Shown one piece after another: positions 33,757-42,530 of a stretch of DNA of 64,000 bases. The notes beneath the pieces were generated by a model that was given only the letters and a program-made list of their open reading frames with translations, was not told where the DNA came from and did not search any database. Origin of the DNA: SG8-41 sp963802355 (GTDB taxonomy: Bacteria > Pseudomonadota > Gammaproteobacteria > Burkholderiales > SG8-41); NCBI GenBank assembly GCA_963802355.1, contig CAWDIV010000015.1:806001-870000 (forward strand), in the 5' to 3' direction. The number at the start of each line of letters is the position of its first letter. Within the stretch, counting starts at the first letter, position 1. Position numbers and translations under genes: made by a program.

Positions 33757-33889
33757 TGGGCCCCTTGGTTTTTCATTGCCTTCGTCGATTTTGATACGGC
33801 CTCTGACAAACCACAAGCGGCCTGCCGTTCATGAGCCGCGCCTTTGAGCATACCAGCTACAATGATCGCCCCACGAGAGGAAGAACCCG

Positions 33890-34702
33890 ATGCCCAGCTT
33901 ACGCATACCCCCTGACCTCGACCTGCATTATCTGGTGGACGACTTCACCGATCCCTGGCGCAAGCCGGACACGGTACTCATGCTCCACGGCAACGCCGAG
34001 AGCAGCGCGTCCTGGTACGGATGGGTGCCGACTCTGGCCCGGCATCACCGCGTCGTGCGCCCGGACATGCGCGGGTTCGGGGCTTCCACTCCGATGCCGC
34101 GCGATTTCCCATGGACGCTCGATGTGATCATCGATGACTATCTGCGTCTGATGGATGCGTTGGGCGTCGAGCGCTTCCACCTGGTAGCCGCAAAAATCGG
34201 CGGCACTATCGCCCGCGCCTTCGCCGCTCGCCAGCCCGCACGTGTGCGTACTCTCACCGTCGTCGGCACGCCCGCGCCGTTCCGCGCGGGCGTCGACGCA
34301 GAAATACCCGCCCGCATCGAGGAGTTCGAGAAACACGGTGTCGAGCGCTGGGCACGCAAGAACATGGCGGGCCGCCTGGGCAGCAAGTTTCCCCCCGAAG
34401 GGGTCGAGTGGTGGGCGAAGTTCATGGGCCGCACTGCCGTCTCAACCCAGATCGGGTTCCACCCCACCATCGCGATCGCGGACATCCGCCCCGATTTACC
34501 GAAGATCGCATGCCCTACGCTGGTGATCACGACGGAGCAAAGCGGGCTGGGGTCGGTCGAAGAAACCCGGGCCTGGCAAAAGACGATCCGGGACTCGGAG
34601 CTCCTCGTGGTGCCGGGCAACTCCTACCATGTTGCGGCGAGCGATGCAGAGCGTTGCGCGCAGGCGACGCTCGAATTCATTGCGCGGAAAGGAACTGCCT
34701 AA
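33890..34702 (+). CDS. Alpha/beta-hydrolase-fold protein with Lys in place of the nucleophile
   Basis: A 270-residue alpha/beta hydrolase: oxyanion-loop HGNAESSASWYGW (33-45), RPDMRGFGASTPMP (58-70) and the late His247 in GNSYHVAASDAERCAQ. At the nucleophile elbow the sequence is HLVAAKIGGTIARAFAAR, so the usual Gly-x-Ser-x-Gly is Ala-Ala-Lys102-Ile-Gly (codon AAA at 34193-34195). Normal Ser hydrolysis is thus unlikely unless another residue substitutes. I have a recollection of similar AKxGG proteins labelled hydrolases, so this may be a conserved variant rather than a random loss. GAGGAAG precedes the ATG by 7 nt. Role unknown; next to Bug genes on both sides. Confidence 0.86.
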   Translation: MPSLRIPPDLDLHYLVDDFTDPWRKPDTVLMLHGNAESSASWYGWVPTLARHHRVVRPDMRGFGASTPMPRDFPWTLDVIIDDYLRLMDALGVERFHLVAAKIGGTIARAFAARQPARVRTLTVVGTPAPFRAGVDAEIPARIEEFEKHGVERWARKNMAGRLGSKFPPEGVEWWAKFMGRTAVSTQIGFHPTIAIADIRPDLPKIACPTLVITTEQSGLGSVEETRAWQKTIRDSELLVVPGNSYHVAASDAERCAQATLEFIARKGTA

Positions 34703-34994
34703 CTAATTGCGCGATGGAGAAATGGGGCAGGACCGGCAAGTATCCAGCCGCAAAGCGAGCCCCTCTCGATGTTTTCGGCCGGGGCGAACGGCTGCTTGAC
34801 GCCGAAGCGTCCGCCGTTCTCCGGGATCGATGTCATGGACGCTTGCGCGCTCGGCGCAGCGCGATGGCCACTCTTCAGGCGGAGCGGCCGGGGATCTCTC
34901 AACGCGCCGCAGAATGCGCCTGGATCGCGAATCCCGAATCCTGCTGCCCATATATACTTACCGCGTCCCCGCCAACAATCTAGGAGAACGCATC

Positions 34995-36053
34995 ATGTCG
35001 GGAATCAAAACGCGCATCGTGACGTGCGCTGTGTACGAAGCGGCCTCCAGATCCCTGTCGGACATCTTTCGATCGGTCACGCGCGCTGTCGATGACGCGT
35101 TACGGCGGCCATCTCTCCTCGCCCTCGCTCTCGCTGCAATCGCCGGAGTCGCGGGGGCGGCCGAATACCCGACGCGGCCGATCCGCTATGTAGTCGCTTT
35201 CGCGCCCGGCGGTATCAACGACATTCTGGCGCGCATCGTCGCACAGCGCTTGAACGAAACCTGGGGACAGACCGTGATCGTGGACAATCGCCCGGGAGCC
35301 GGCGGCAACCTGGCCGCGGCCATGGTCGCGAAAGCCACGCCCGACGGCTACACATTCATGAATATCAGCACCGCGCACACTATCTCGCAGACGCTCTACA
35401 GTAAGCTCGACTACAGTCTCGAGCGCGACCTCACCCCGGTGGTCGTGCTCGGCAACTCACCGCTGATCATGGTCGTCAATTCCGGCATTCCGGCGAAGAA
35501 CGTCGCGGAGCTCGTGGATTGGGCGCGGAAGAACCGCCTGATCTACGCCTCAGGCGGCGTGGGCGTCATCAGCCATCTCTCCATGGAAATGTTCAAGGTG
35601 GCCGCCAAGATCGACGCGACTCACGTGCCGTACAAAGGCGTAGGCCCCGCAGTGCCGGAGCTCATTGGAGGACAGGCGCACGTCATGATGAACGCCATCC
35701 CGGAGCTCCTGCCCCACACCAAAGGCGGCAAGCTCCGCGTCATCGGCGCGCTGACCGAAAAACGCCATCCGTTCATACCCGACGTCCCGACGTTCATCGA
35801 GCAGGGCTACAAGGAATTCGTGATGGGGAACTGGACCGGCATCGTCGCACCGGCTGCCACGCCCAAGGCCACGATCGGCAAGATCGCCGCCGAGGTGACG
35901 AAGATCCTGCGCGCGCCGGAGATGAGCAAACGCCTCATGGAAATGGGCGTGGACCCGATGGGAGGGACGCCCGAGGACTTCGGCCGGCTCATCAAGTCCG
36001 AAGTCGCCCGCTTCGGAATGGCCGTCAAGGCCTCCGGCGCGAAGGCGGATTGA
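34995..36053 (+). CDS. Bug-family periplasmic solute-binding receptor (TTT) with long N-terminus
   Basis: AGGAGA 8 nt upstream supports ATG 34995. The protein has 352 residues, with 35 residues (MSGIKTRIVTCAVYEAASRS and on) before the hydrophobic core LLALALAAIAGVAGAAEYP, longer than usual. The body shows FAPGGINDILARIVA, IVDNRPGAGGNLAAAMVA, YASGGVGVISHLSMEMF, HVPYKGVGPAVPELIGG, and VPTFIEQGYKEFVMGNW, in which PG is replaced by YK. The long N-region might mean an internal start near residue 36 or a fused leader. It is co-directional with the hydrolase upstream and a methyltransferase downstream. Confidence 0.88.
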   Translation: MSGIKTRIVTCAVYEAASRSLSDIFRSVTRAVDDALRRPSLLALALAAIAGVAGAAEYPTRPIRYVVAFAPGGINDILARIVAQRLNETWGQTVIVDNRPGAGGNLAAAMVAKATPDGYTFMNISTAHTISQTLYSKLDYSLERDLTPVVVLGNSPLIMVVNSGIPAKNVAELVDWARKNRLIYASGGVGVISHLSMEMFKVAAKIDATHVPYKGVGPAVPELIGGQAHVMMNAIPELLPHTKGGKLRVIGALTEKRHPFIPDVPTFIEQGYKEFVMGNWTGIVAPAATPKATIGKIAAEVTKILRAPEMSKRLMEMGVDPMGGTPEDFGRLIKSEVARFGMAVKASGAKAD

Positions 36054-36136
36054 GGAGCGGGGGGATTGGGCCCCTTCCTGAGAATCCGAGGGACCAACCT
36101 GACGGGCAGCGCTAGGCAGCCGAAGCGAGACAACAT

Positions 36137-36955
36137 GTGATTGATCCGAATCAGGACGGAGAGGCTCTCGCGTGGCAGACCGGTGTCTGGAACCGCATCT
36201 CGGACATCTACGTTCGTGAGATCGACCGGCGATTCGTGCCCGTCGTCGAGGCTTTGGTCAGCCGCGGAATCCTGCTCGGCGGCGAGCAGGTGCTCGACCT
36301 CGGCACGGGTACAGGCGCTGTCGCGCAACGAGCGGCCGCGATTGTGGGACCGAGTGGCCGTGTCGTTGGCGTGGATATCAGCCCTGAAATGCTCGCGCTC
36401 GCTCGGCGCAGCGCCACCAGAGTAGGTCTCGGCACTCTCACCTTTCTCGAGGGACGAGCGGAAGCGATTCCTGCCGAAGACGCTGCTTTCAATGCGGTGC
36501 TCGCCTGCCTCAGCATGATGTACGTCATCGACCGCGAAGCTGCGGCTTGCGAGATCGCCCGAGTGCTAAAGCCAGGTGGACGGTTTGTTGCCGCGGTCTG
36601 GGCAGCGCCTGAACAGTGCGACATCGTGCTGTTTCAGCAAACCGCCGGACGCTTTGCCGGTCCGCCCCCCGTGCCCGGCGTGGGCCCCGGGGCGTTGGCC
36701 GAGCCGAGCGGCTTTCTCCGGCAGCTTGACGCTGCTGGAATCCAGGCTCGCGTAGAGACGGCAACGCTCGGCTTCGATTTTCCCGATTTTGCGTCGGCGT
36801 GGGATGCATTGGCCGGCGTAACCACGGCGCAGCTGCCTCCGGAGCGGCAGCAAGAAGCCAAGGATGCCGTTAGGTTAGCTATGTACCCGAAAGGGGACGG
36901 GCCGCGTCATTTTCGGAACGTGACGCAATTTATCGTTGGACGTGCGCGGGGGTAG
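36137..36955 (+). CDS. Class I SAM-dependent methyltransferase (UbiE-like)
   Basis: A 272-residue methyltransferase. Motif I VLDLGTGTGAVAQRAA (about 53-67), then the acidic end of strand 2 in VVGVDISPEMLALA, motif II/III in LEGRAEAIPAEDAAFNAVLACLSMMYV, and the post-core strand VLKPGGRFVAAVWAAPE. Start GTG 36137 without a strong ribosome site. The C-terminal 90 residues (PGFLRQLDAAG-like lid, FGFDFPDFASAW) form the substrate cap seen in small-molecule methyltransferases. Substrate unknown. It follows a Bug gene by 83 bp. The next 590 bp are gene-free. Confidence 0.88.
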   Translation: MIDPNQDGEALAWQTGVWNRISDIYVREIDRRFVPVVEALVSRGILLGGEQVLDLGTGTGAVAQRAAAIVGPSGRVVGVDISPEMLALARRSATRVGLGTLTFLEGRAEAIPAEDAAFNAVLACLSMMYVIDREAAACEIARVLKPGGRFVAAVWAAPEQCDIVLFQQTAGRFAGPPPVPGVGPGALAEPSGFLRQLDAAGIQARVETATLGFDFPDFASAWDALAGVTTAQLPPERQQEAKDAVRLAMYPKGDGPRHFRNVTQFIVGRARG

Positions 36956-37548
36956 GTACGGCCGCATGCGCATGTGCCGTGCCATCGGCTGGGTCAGACT
37001 CGACTTTCCGTTCGGCTACGCGCCTTGATTACAAGCGTCCGACTGTCGAACGGTCGACATTCAATAGCGCTGATGGTGTGTTGGGTGCGTCAGCTCTCTC
37101 ATTTCCCTTGCCAACAACGTGACATTTTTCGCATTTCCGGAGCTTTTTCTCATGCCACGCAACTATTGTGCCATGGCACATAACTTGCACGTGCAGAGGC
37201 GTAACTGCTCTCGGGTTGGGGGGCTGTTCGTATCTATTCAACAATTTTCAGGAAAGTTGTGCAGCCGAAATCGTGTAGCCAATGCCTTGAGTGGACTACC
37301 TCATCTGAAACGTTGCGGGAAGTCCTGAACAATCAGTGGCGCGGCTGTGAGAGCTGCCCTCATCGGCCGGTTATGTCGAGCTTGAGTGAGCAGTTCAGAA
37401 CGGGGCAGTCACGTTGGTGGGTAGTACGTGGCAAAGTAGTTGTGCCCATCTGGGTTGTGGAGACGCTCAAGAGGCGCAGATAAATTTGCACTAGAATCTG
37501 GGTTGCGCAGGGTGTGACATGTCGCCCTTCCTCAAATCGACTGTGCTC
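36956..37548. other. AT-richer gap without a recognisable gene
   Basis: Base composition drops clearly from 36960 to 37500. A 74-codon frame at 37259-37483 has two Cys-x2-Cys pairs (SCSQCLEW, GCESCPHRP) and a start in a plausible place, but no family I know and no ribosome site. It may be the remnant of an acquired segment. No repeats of the 7-nt or 10-nt type are found here apart from GGCGCAGATAAAT at 37475. Confidence 0.5.
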
Positions 37549-38105
37549 TCAGTTTTTCCATGTCCGCCCAATAAACTCCCGTGTGACTGCCATGGCCCGC
37601 TCGGGCGCATCGGCGACTACTCCGTGCCCGCAGCCGGGAAACCGCTCGAAGCGGACCAGGTGCGCGGGGAGAGCTGCGGCGATCTCCTGCTGGCATGCGA
37701 TGGGAATCATCGGGTCCTCCTCACCGCCGAGCACGAGCGTCGGGCACTGCACGCACTTGAGCATCGGTAAAAGGTTGAACGTGCGACCCTCGCCGCCCGG
37801 CCGGTTGAACCACAGGTGGATCTCGGGATGGTGGATCGCGCGCTGCACCCATGCCGGATCCCGCGGGGTCCGAGTGTAGACGGGGAAAGCCAGGCGGACC
37901 CAGGCTTCGAGAATCTCCGCGTCCAGGTGCCCGTCGAGCAGACGGCGGCGGGCGAGGGCCCCCACCTCGGGGCCGCCCAGGCGCTCGAACAGCGCAACGC
38001 GCTCCTCCAGATGCGTCCCGCCCGCGGCCTCGGTGCTGACCAGGATCAACTTGGCCGGATGCGCGGGATGGCGTGTGCGGCGGACTTCGTGCGCCTCCCC
38101 CTCCT
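37549..38105 (-). pseudogene. Alpha/beta hydrolase, 5'-truncated
   Basis: Reads as the C-terminal two-thirds of a proline-iminopeptidase-like alpha/beta hydrolase: LILVSTEAAGGTHLEERV just after the nucleophile strand, the helical cap with HHPEIHLWFNRPGGEGRTF, then CPTLVLGGEEDPMIP with the catalytic acid and GCGHGVVADAPERAMA with the catalytic His. The N-terminal half with the oxyanion loop and nucleophile elbow is missing: upstream of about 38105 the frame runs into a TAG and a GC-rich hairpin (38095-38128). No start codon with a ribosome site. An ATG-like start at 38049 would not give an active enzyme. Confidence 0.75.
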
Positions 38106-38146
38106 AGTTGAAGGAGGGGAGGCGGCGGGAGGGGAAACTTGTGAGC

Positions 38147-38206
38147 TCACGGCCGTGACACAAAAGCATTCCCCCGGACGTAAAACCGCAGCAAGCACTT
38201 CGCCCG
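38147..38206 (-). pseudogene. Remnant of the 3' end of a 3-methyladenine DNA glycosylase gene
   Basis: Translates as RAKCLLRFYVRGNAFVSRP followed by a stop, matching the end of the complete gene at 40786 (WAKRLLRFYLRSNSYVSRP) in 14 of 19 positions. Nucleotide identity is about 75% over 58 bp by eye. It lies downstream of the phosphoketolase gene, which the complete gene precedes, so the phosphoketolase is flanked by a direct repeat of the glycosylase 3' end. Confidence 0.75.
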
Positions 38207-38307
38207 GGTAATGCAAAGATCGCGCAAGCTAAGGAACCGGTTCTCGCAACCACACCTGCGTGCAACCGAAGAGCGAGATCCCAATGCCCATTTTCCCTGA
38301 AGCAGAA

Positions 38308-40704
38308 CTATGACCGGGACGCGCCTGGCCATTTCCAGCGCTGAATCTCCGGCATGTCTTCCCCGTGCGCGCGGATATAGCGCGCGTGTTCCGTCAGTTT
38401 GTCGATCATCAGCTGTTTTACCGCCGCGGCGCGAGCACCGAGGCTGGGTACACGATCAATCACGTCCATTACCAGGTGAAACCGGTCGATGTCGTTCAGC
38501 ACCAGCATGTCGAACGGCGTCGTGGTCGTGCCTTCTTCCTTGTAGCCGCGCACGTGAAGGTTGGAGTGATTTCTCCTGCGATAAGTGAGCCGATGGATGA
38601 GCCACGGGTAGCCGTGGAAGGCAAAAATGAGGGGCTTGCTGGCCGTGAACAACGCGTCGAAAGCGGCGTCGCTGAGGCCGTTGGGATGCTCATGTCGTGG
38701 CAGCAGACACATGAGATCCACGACGTTTACCACGCGCACTTTGAGCGCGGGCAGATGTCGGCGTAACAGATCCACCGCTGCCAAGGCTTCGATCGTGGGG
38801 ACATCGCCCGCGCAGGCCAAGACGACATCCGGCTCTCCGTCGTCGTCGTTGCTCGCCCACTCGAAGATCGCGGCGCCAGCGGCACAGTGAGCGATGGCGG
38901 CCGGCATGTCCAGCCATTGCGGCTGATCGTTCTTTCCGGCGACGATCACGTTTACAAGGTTCCGCGAGCGTAGACATTCGCTGGTGATGCAGAGCAGCGT
39001 GTTCGCGTCGGGCGGCAGATACACGCGCACAATCGCCGCTTTCTTGTTGACGACATGGTCGATGAATCCCGGATCCTGATGCGAGAACCCGTTGTGGTCC
39101 TGCCGCCAGACATGCGAGGTCAACAGTATATTGAGCGATGCGATCGAGCGCCGCCACGGGACCTCTCTGCTCACCTTGAGCCACTTGGCATGTTGGTTGA
39201 ACATGGAGTCGACGATATGAATGAACGCCTCGTAGCAGGAGAGCAAGCCGTGCCGGCCGGTTAGGACATAGCCTTCCAGCCAGCCTTGGCACAGGTGCTC
39301 GGACAGCACCTCGACCACGCGGCCATCGCGCGCGAGCCCCACGTCGTCCGGGAGATATTCGCCCATCCAAGCCCGCGCGGTAACATCCAGCAGCGCGCCG
39401 AGCCGGTTCGACACGGTTTCGTCCGGCCCAAACACCCGGAAATTGCGGCTGGCGGAATTTGCGCGCATGACTTCCCTGAGGTAAGCGCCCATGGTTCCGG
39501 TGGCACTGGCGATCGCGCTCCCGGAAGCCTCGACCGGCACCGCTTGCAGGCGAAAGTCGGGCAGCTCCAGGTCCTTGAGCAACAGGCCGCCGTTGGCGTG
39601 CGGGTTCGCCCCCATGCGCCGCGTGCCCCGTGGGACCAGCGCGGCCAGGTCGGGTTGCAGTCGTCCTTTATCATCGAAAAGCTCGGCGGGGCGATAGCTC
39701 TTCAGCCACTCTTCGAGCAGGCGCAGATGACCGGGCTTGCTGGCAATTTCAGCGAGCGGCACCTGGTGCGAGCGCCATGAGCCTTCGGTCTTCATCCCGT
39801 CCACGTCGCGCGGTCCGGTCCAGCCCTTCGGTGTCTTCAGCACCAACACCGGCCAGCGCGGGCGTTCGTGAGCGCCGCCCAAGCGCGCCTGCGAGCGGAT
39901 GGTGCCGATCTCGTCGATGATGGCGTCCAGAGTTGCCGCCATCGTTCTGTGGATCGTTTCGGGTTGGCTTCCGCATACGAAGTGCGGTGTATACCCATAG
40001 CCCACGAGCAGACTGCCGAGCTCTTCCTCCGGTATACGCGCAAGCACAGTCGGGCTCGCGATCTTGTACCCGTTGAGGTGGAGGATCGGAAGGACCGCGC
40101 CGTCGTGTGCGGGGTTGAGAAACTTGTTGGAGTGCCACGATGCCGCCAGGGCGCCGGTTTCCGCTTCGCCGTCTCCGATAACGCAGGCGACGATCAACTC
40201 CGGATTGTCGAAAGCGGCTCCGTAGGCGTGCGCCAGTGAGTAGCCGAGCTCGCCGCCCTCATGGATCGAGCCGGGTATTTCGGGTGTCGCGTGGCTGCCG
40301 ATGCCTCCCGGAAACGAAAATTGCCTGAACAGCCGCTTCATTCCCGCCTCATCCGCCGAGATCTCCGGATGAAGCTCGCTATAAGTGCCTTCGAGCCATG
40401 CGTTGGCGGCGAGCGCCGGCCCCCCATGGCCCGGACCGGCAATGAAGATCATGTCGAGATCGCGCTGGCTGATGACGCGATTCAAATGCGCATAGAGGAA
40501 GTTCAGGCCGGGGGTAGTGCCCCAGTGACCCAGCAAACGGGGCTTGATGTGTTCGAGCGCGAGAGGCGCCTTCAGCAGCGGATTGTCCAGGAGGTAGATC
40601 TGGCCGACCGATAAGAAGTTTGCTGCGCGCCAGTAGCGATCGACGGCGTGCAGGACTTCGGCTGTAGCACCGCTGAGGGTGGAGGGAACTGCGACGTCAG
40701 TCAT
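38308..40704 (-). CDS. xfp: Xylulose-5-phosphate/fructose-6-phosphate phosphoketolase
   Basis: A 798-residue ThDP enzyme of normal family length that splits ketose phosphates with phosphate to acetyl phosphate plus an aldose phosphate. Features: HWGTTPGLNFLYAHLNR (60-76), GPGHGGPA (90-97), SIHEGGELGYSL (146-157), ThDP/Mg motif GDGEAETG at 177-184 followed by HSNKFLNP, the phosphate-binding HLNGYKI, and late RQDHNGFSHQDPGF and HGYPWLIHRLTYRR motifs. AGGAGA is 10 nt before ATG 40704. No acetate kinase or phosphate acetyltransferase is adjacent. It is flanked by a complete and a remnant copy of a DNA glycosylase 3' end (see 38147), so it may have been inserted as a unit. Confidence 0.96.
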   Translation of the reverse strand: MTDVAVPSTLSGATAEVLHAVDRYWRAANFLSVGQIYLLDNPLLKAPLALEHIKPRLLGHWGTTPGLNFLYAHLNRVISQRDLDMIFIAGPGHGGPALAANAWLEGTYSELHPEISADEAGMKRLFRQFSFPGGIGSHATPEIPGSIHEGGELGYSLAHAYGAAFDNPELIVACVIGDGEAETGALAASWHSNKFLNPAHDGAVLPILHLNGYKIASPTVLARIPEEELGSLLVGYGYTPHFVCGSQPETIHRTMAATLDAIIDEIGTIRSQARLGGAHERPRWPVLVLKTPKGWTGPRDVDGMKTEGSWRSHQVPLAEIASKPGHLRLLEEWLKSYRPAELFDDKGRLQPDLAALVPRGTRRMGANPHANGGLLLKDLELPDFRLQAVPVEASGSAIASATGTMGAYLREVMRANSASRNFRVFGPDETVSNRLGALLDVTARAWMGEYLPDDVGLARDGRVVEVLSEHLCQGWLEGYVLTGRHGLLSCYEAFIHIVDSMFNQHAKWLKVSREVPWRRSIASLNILLTSHVWRQDHNGFSHQDPGFIDHVVNKKAAIVRVYLPPDANTLLCITSECLRSRNLVNVIVAGKNDQPQWLDMPAAIAHCAAGAAIFEWASNDDDGEPDVVLACAGDVPTIEALAAVDLLRRHLPALKVRVVNVVDLMCLLPRHEHPNGLSDAAFDALFTASKPLIFAFHGYPWLIHRLTYRRRNHSNLHVRGYKEEGTTTTPFDMLVLNDIDRFHLVMDVIDRVPSLGARAAAVKQLMIDKLTEHARYIRAHGEDMPEIQRWKWPGASRS

Positions 40705-40785
40705 GGTGCTGGGTCTCCTGAGGTAGCGATACCTCGCTGCGACTGCTTACCAGCCACCTTTGTTCCAAGGCAGCGCTTCTGCGGG

Positions 40786-41370
40786 TCATGGCCGGGACAC
40801 ATAGGAATTGCTTCGGAGGTAAAACCGCAGGAGCCGTTTCGCCCAATGCCCGGCATAGTCCACCCCGATCCGCGGGCGCTTGACGATGCCCACGCGCTCG
40901 GCGGTCCCATCATCGGCAATGTAGAAGTTAGCGCTGAGGAGATCGTGCCCGTTAAGCTGCTTGTCGATTTTCATCGCTTTGCACAGCAACCCGGGCCCCT
41001 GGGTGCGGCCCTGGACGTTCTTCACGGGCTCTAAGGCCCGCAGCAGCACCGCGGACGCCTTGCCCTCCTCCTGAGTCACCACGTTCACGCAGTAATACAT
41101 CCCATAGATCAGGTAGACGTACGCGTGCCCCGGCGGCCCGAACATCACCTTGGTGCGCGGCGTGAGGCCCCGCGCGGAATGGGCGGCGAGATCGTGCGGC
41201 CCGAGGTACGCCTCGACTTCGACGATGCGTCCGACGCGCGTTACGCCGCCCGAGCGATGGACCAGGCACTTCCCGAGCAGGTCGCGCGCGACCGCTATGG
41301 TGTCGCGGTCGTAGAACTCGCGGGGCAGCGTTACCAGTTTCAGAGACTTCAAACTGATTTTGTTGGTCAC
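40786..41370 (-). CDS. 3-methyladenine DNA glycosylase (MPG/AAG type)
   Basis: A 194-residue glycosylase of the mammalian AAG type, which excises alkylated and deaminated purines from DNA. Seen: PREFYDRDTIAVARDLLGKCLV at the start, catalytic Glu in VGRIVEVEAYLGPHDLAAHS, TPRTKVMFGPPGHAYVYLIYGMYYCVNVV, and GPGLLCKAMKID. The start GTG overlaps the stop of the broken Bug gene upstream (GTGA). It stands 81 bp from the phosphoketolase start and may be cotranscribed. A degraded copy of its last 19 codons lies on the other side of the phosphoketolase gene. The position beside metabolic genes has no obvious functional meaning. Confidence 0.95.
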   Translation of the reverse strand: MTNKISLKSLKLVTLPREFYDRDTIAVARDLLGKCLVHRSGGVTRVGRIVEVEAYLGPHDLAAHSARGLTPRTKVMFGPPGHAYVYLIYGMYYCVNVVTQEEGKASAVLLRALEPVKNVQGRTQGPGLLCKAMKIDKQLNGHDLLSANFYIADDGTAERVGIVKRPRIGVDYAGHWAKRLLRFYLRSNSYVSRP

Positions 41371-42352
41371 TTCGCGAGGCCGACCGAGCGTAGAACGGCG
41401 GTCAACTCCGCTTGCTGCGCGTCCATCAACCGCCGCGTGTCCGCGCTGTTGAGATAGGTGTTCTCGAACTGCTTGGCCTCGACGTCCTTCTTCCAGTCGT
41501 CCTGCTGCACGAGCTTCGCGAATACGCCGTCCCAGGTACTGAACCTGGGCTTCCGTCATGCCTTTCGGACCGGCAACGCTGCGCCAGTTGGACGAGACGA
41601 CCTTGACTCCCTGCTCGCCCCAAGTCGGGACGCCAGCGAGGCCGCCGGAAAGCCGCCGCTCGGCCGCCACCGCGAGGACACGGACCTTCCCCGCCTGCAC
41701 GTGGGGATAAACGCTGGAGCCGGGAGACGCCACCACGTCCACATGCCCTCCCAGCAGGGCCGTCACCACCTCTGAGGACGAGCTGAAAACCGCGGTCTTC
41801 AGCTTCCTCACGTCCACGCCGGTCGCGGTGGCGAGCTGCGCGATTGCGATGTGGTTGTGATTGCCGAGCGCATTGGCTAGAGCGAACGCGAGACCGCCGC
41901 TGTCCTGCTTCAGGCGGGCGACAAGGTCCTTACCCGTTTTCAAGGGGGAATCCGCGCCCACCGAGAATGCGACGTACTCCGTCCCGATCTGCGCCAGCGG
42001 CGTGAGATCGGTGTAGTTGAGCGCGGTCTTGCCCATGATGTGGTTGGTAAGCAGCGTGGGCGAGGTGACGAACAGGTGGCGGCCGCTGCCGGCGTTCTGG
42101 ACCATGTAGGTAAGTCGCGAGGACTCCGCCGCCGCCCACCCTGTTGACCACCGTGGACGGCACTTCGACCAGCCGCTTTTCCTGGAAGAGCCTTTGCACG
42201 AGCCGCGCGGTCGCGTCGCTGCCACTGCCGGCCCCCGTACCCACCACGATCTCGATGTTCTGCTCCGGCTTCCATGCGGGCGCTGCCGCGGCGGCAAGCC
42301 CTGCGCAAAGCATCGCAGCTGCGGCCACCAGAAGGCGGCCGGCCGTCCTCAT
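41367..42352 (-). pseudogene. Bug-family receptor with two frameshifts
   Basis: Starts MRTAGRLLVAAAAMLCAGLA (signal peptide) and continues WKPEQNIEIVVGTGAGSGSDATARLVQ, a variant of the Bug opening with GTG-AGSG in place of PPGG. Near 42110 the frame moves to read YMVQNAGSGRHLFVTSPTLLTNHI. Near 41540 it moves again to WDGVFAKLVQQDDWKKDVEA and ends SVGLAK at 41367. Each shift is restored by dropping one C directly after a TAC codon. The complete sequence would be about 327 residues and belongs to the divergent TctC branch with TPTLLTNHI. Either decaying or misassembled. The stop overlaps the glycosylase start. Confidence 0.8.
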
Positions 42353-42530
42353 TCTCGCGCTCGCCGGAAGCGTCGACCCGGGCTCCTCATTACGGTAGCC
42401 AAGCACGCAATCGGAGATGTCCGTCCGCTCACGGTCCGGCTTCGCGCGTCTGTTGGATTTGATTTCGATCACTTGACCCATCCCCACCCGTTCACTGTTC
42501 GCTGTTCACCGCACGGGCCCAGGCCGCGTG

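Noticed and set aside
37259..37483. 74-codon frame with two Cys-x2-Cys pairs
   Set aside because: No ribosome site and no known family; could be a zinc-ribbon remnant but support is too thin.
38095..38128. CCTCCCCTCCT/AGGAGGGGAGG hairpin
   Set aside because: Looks like a low-complexity GC hairpin at a truncated gene edge; no T-run and no further copies to define it.
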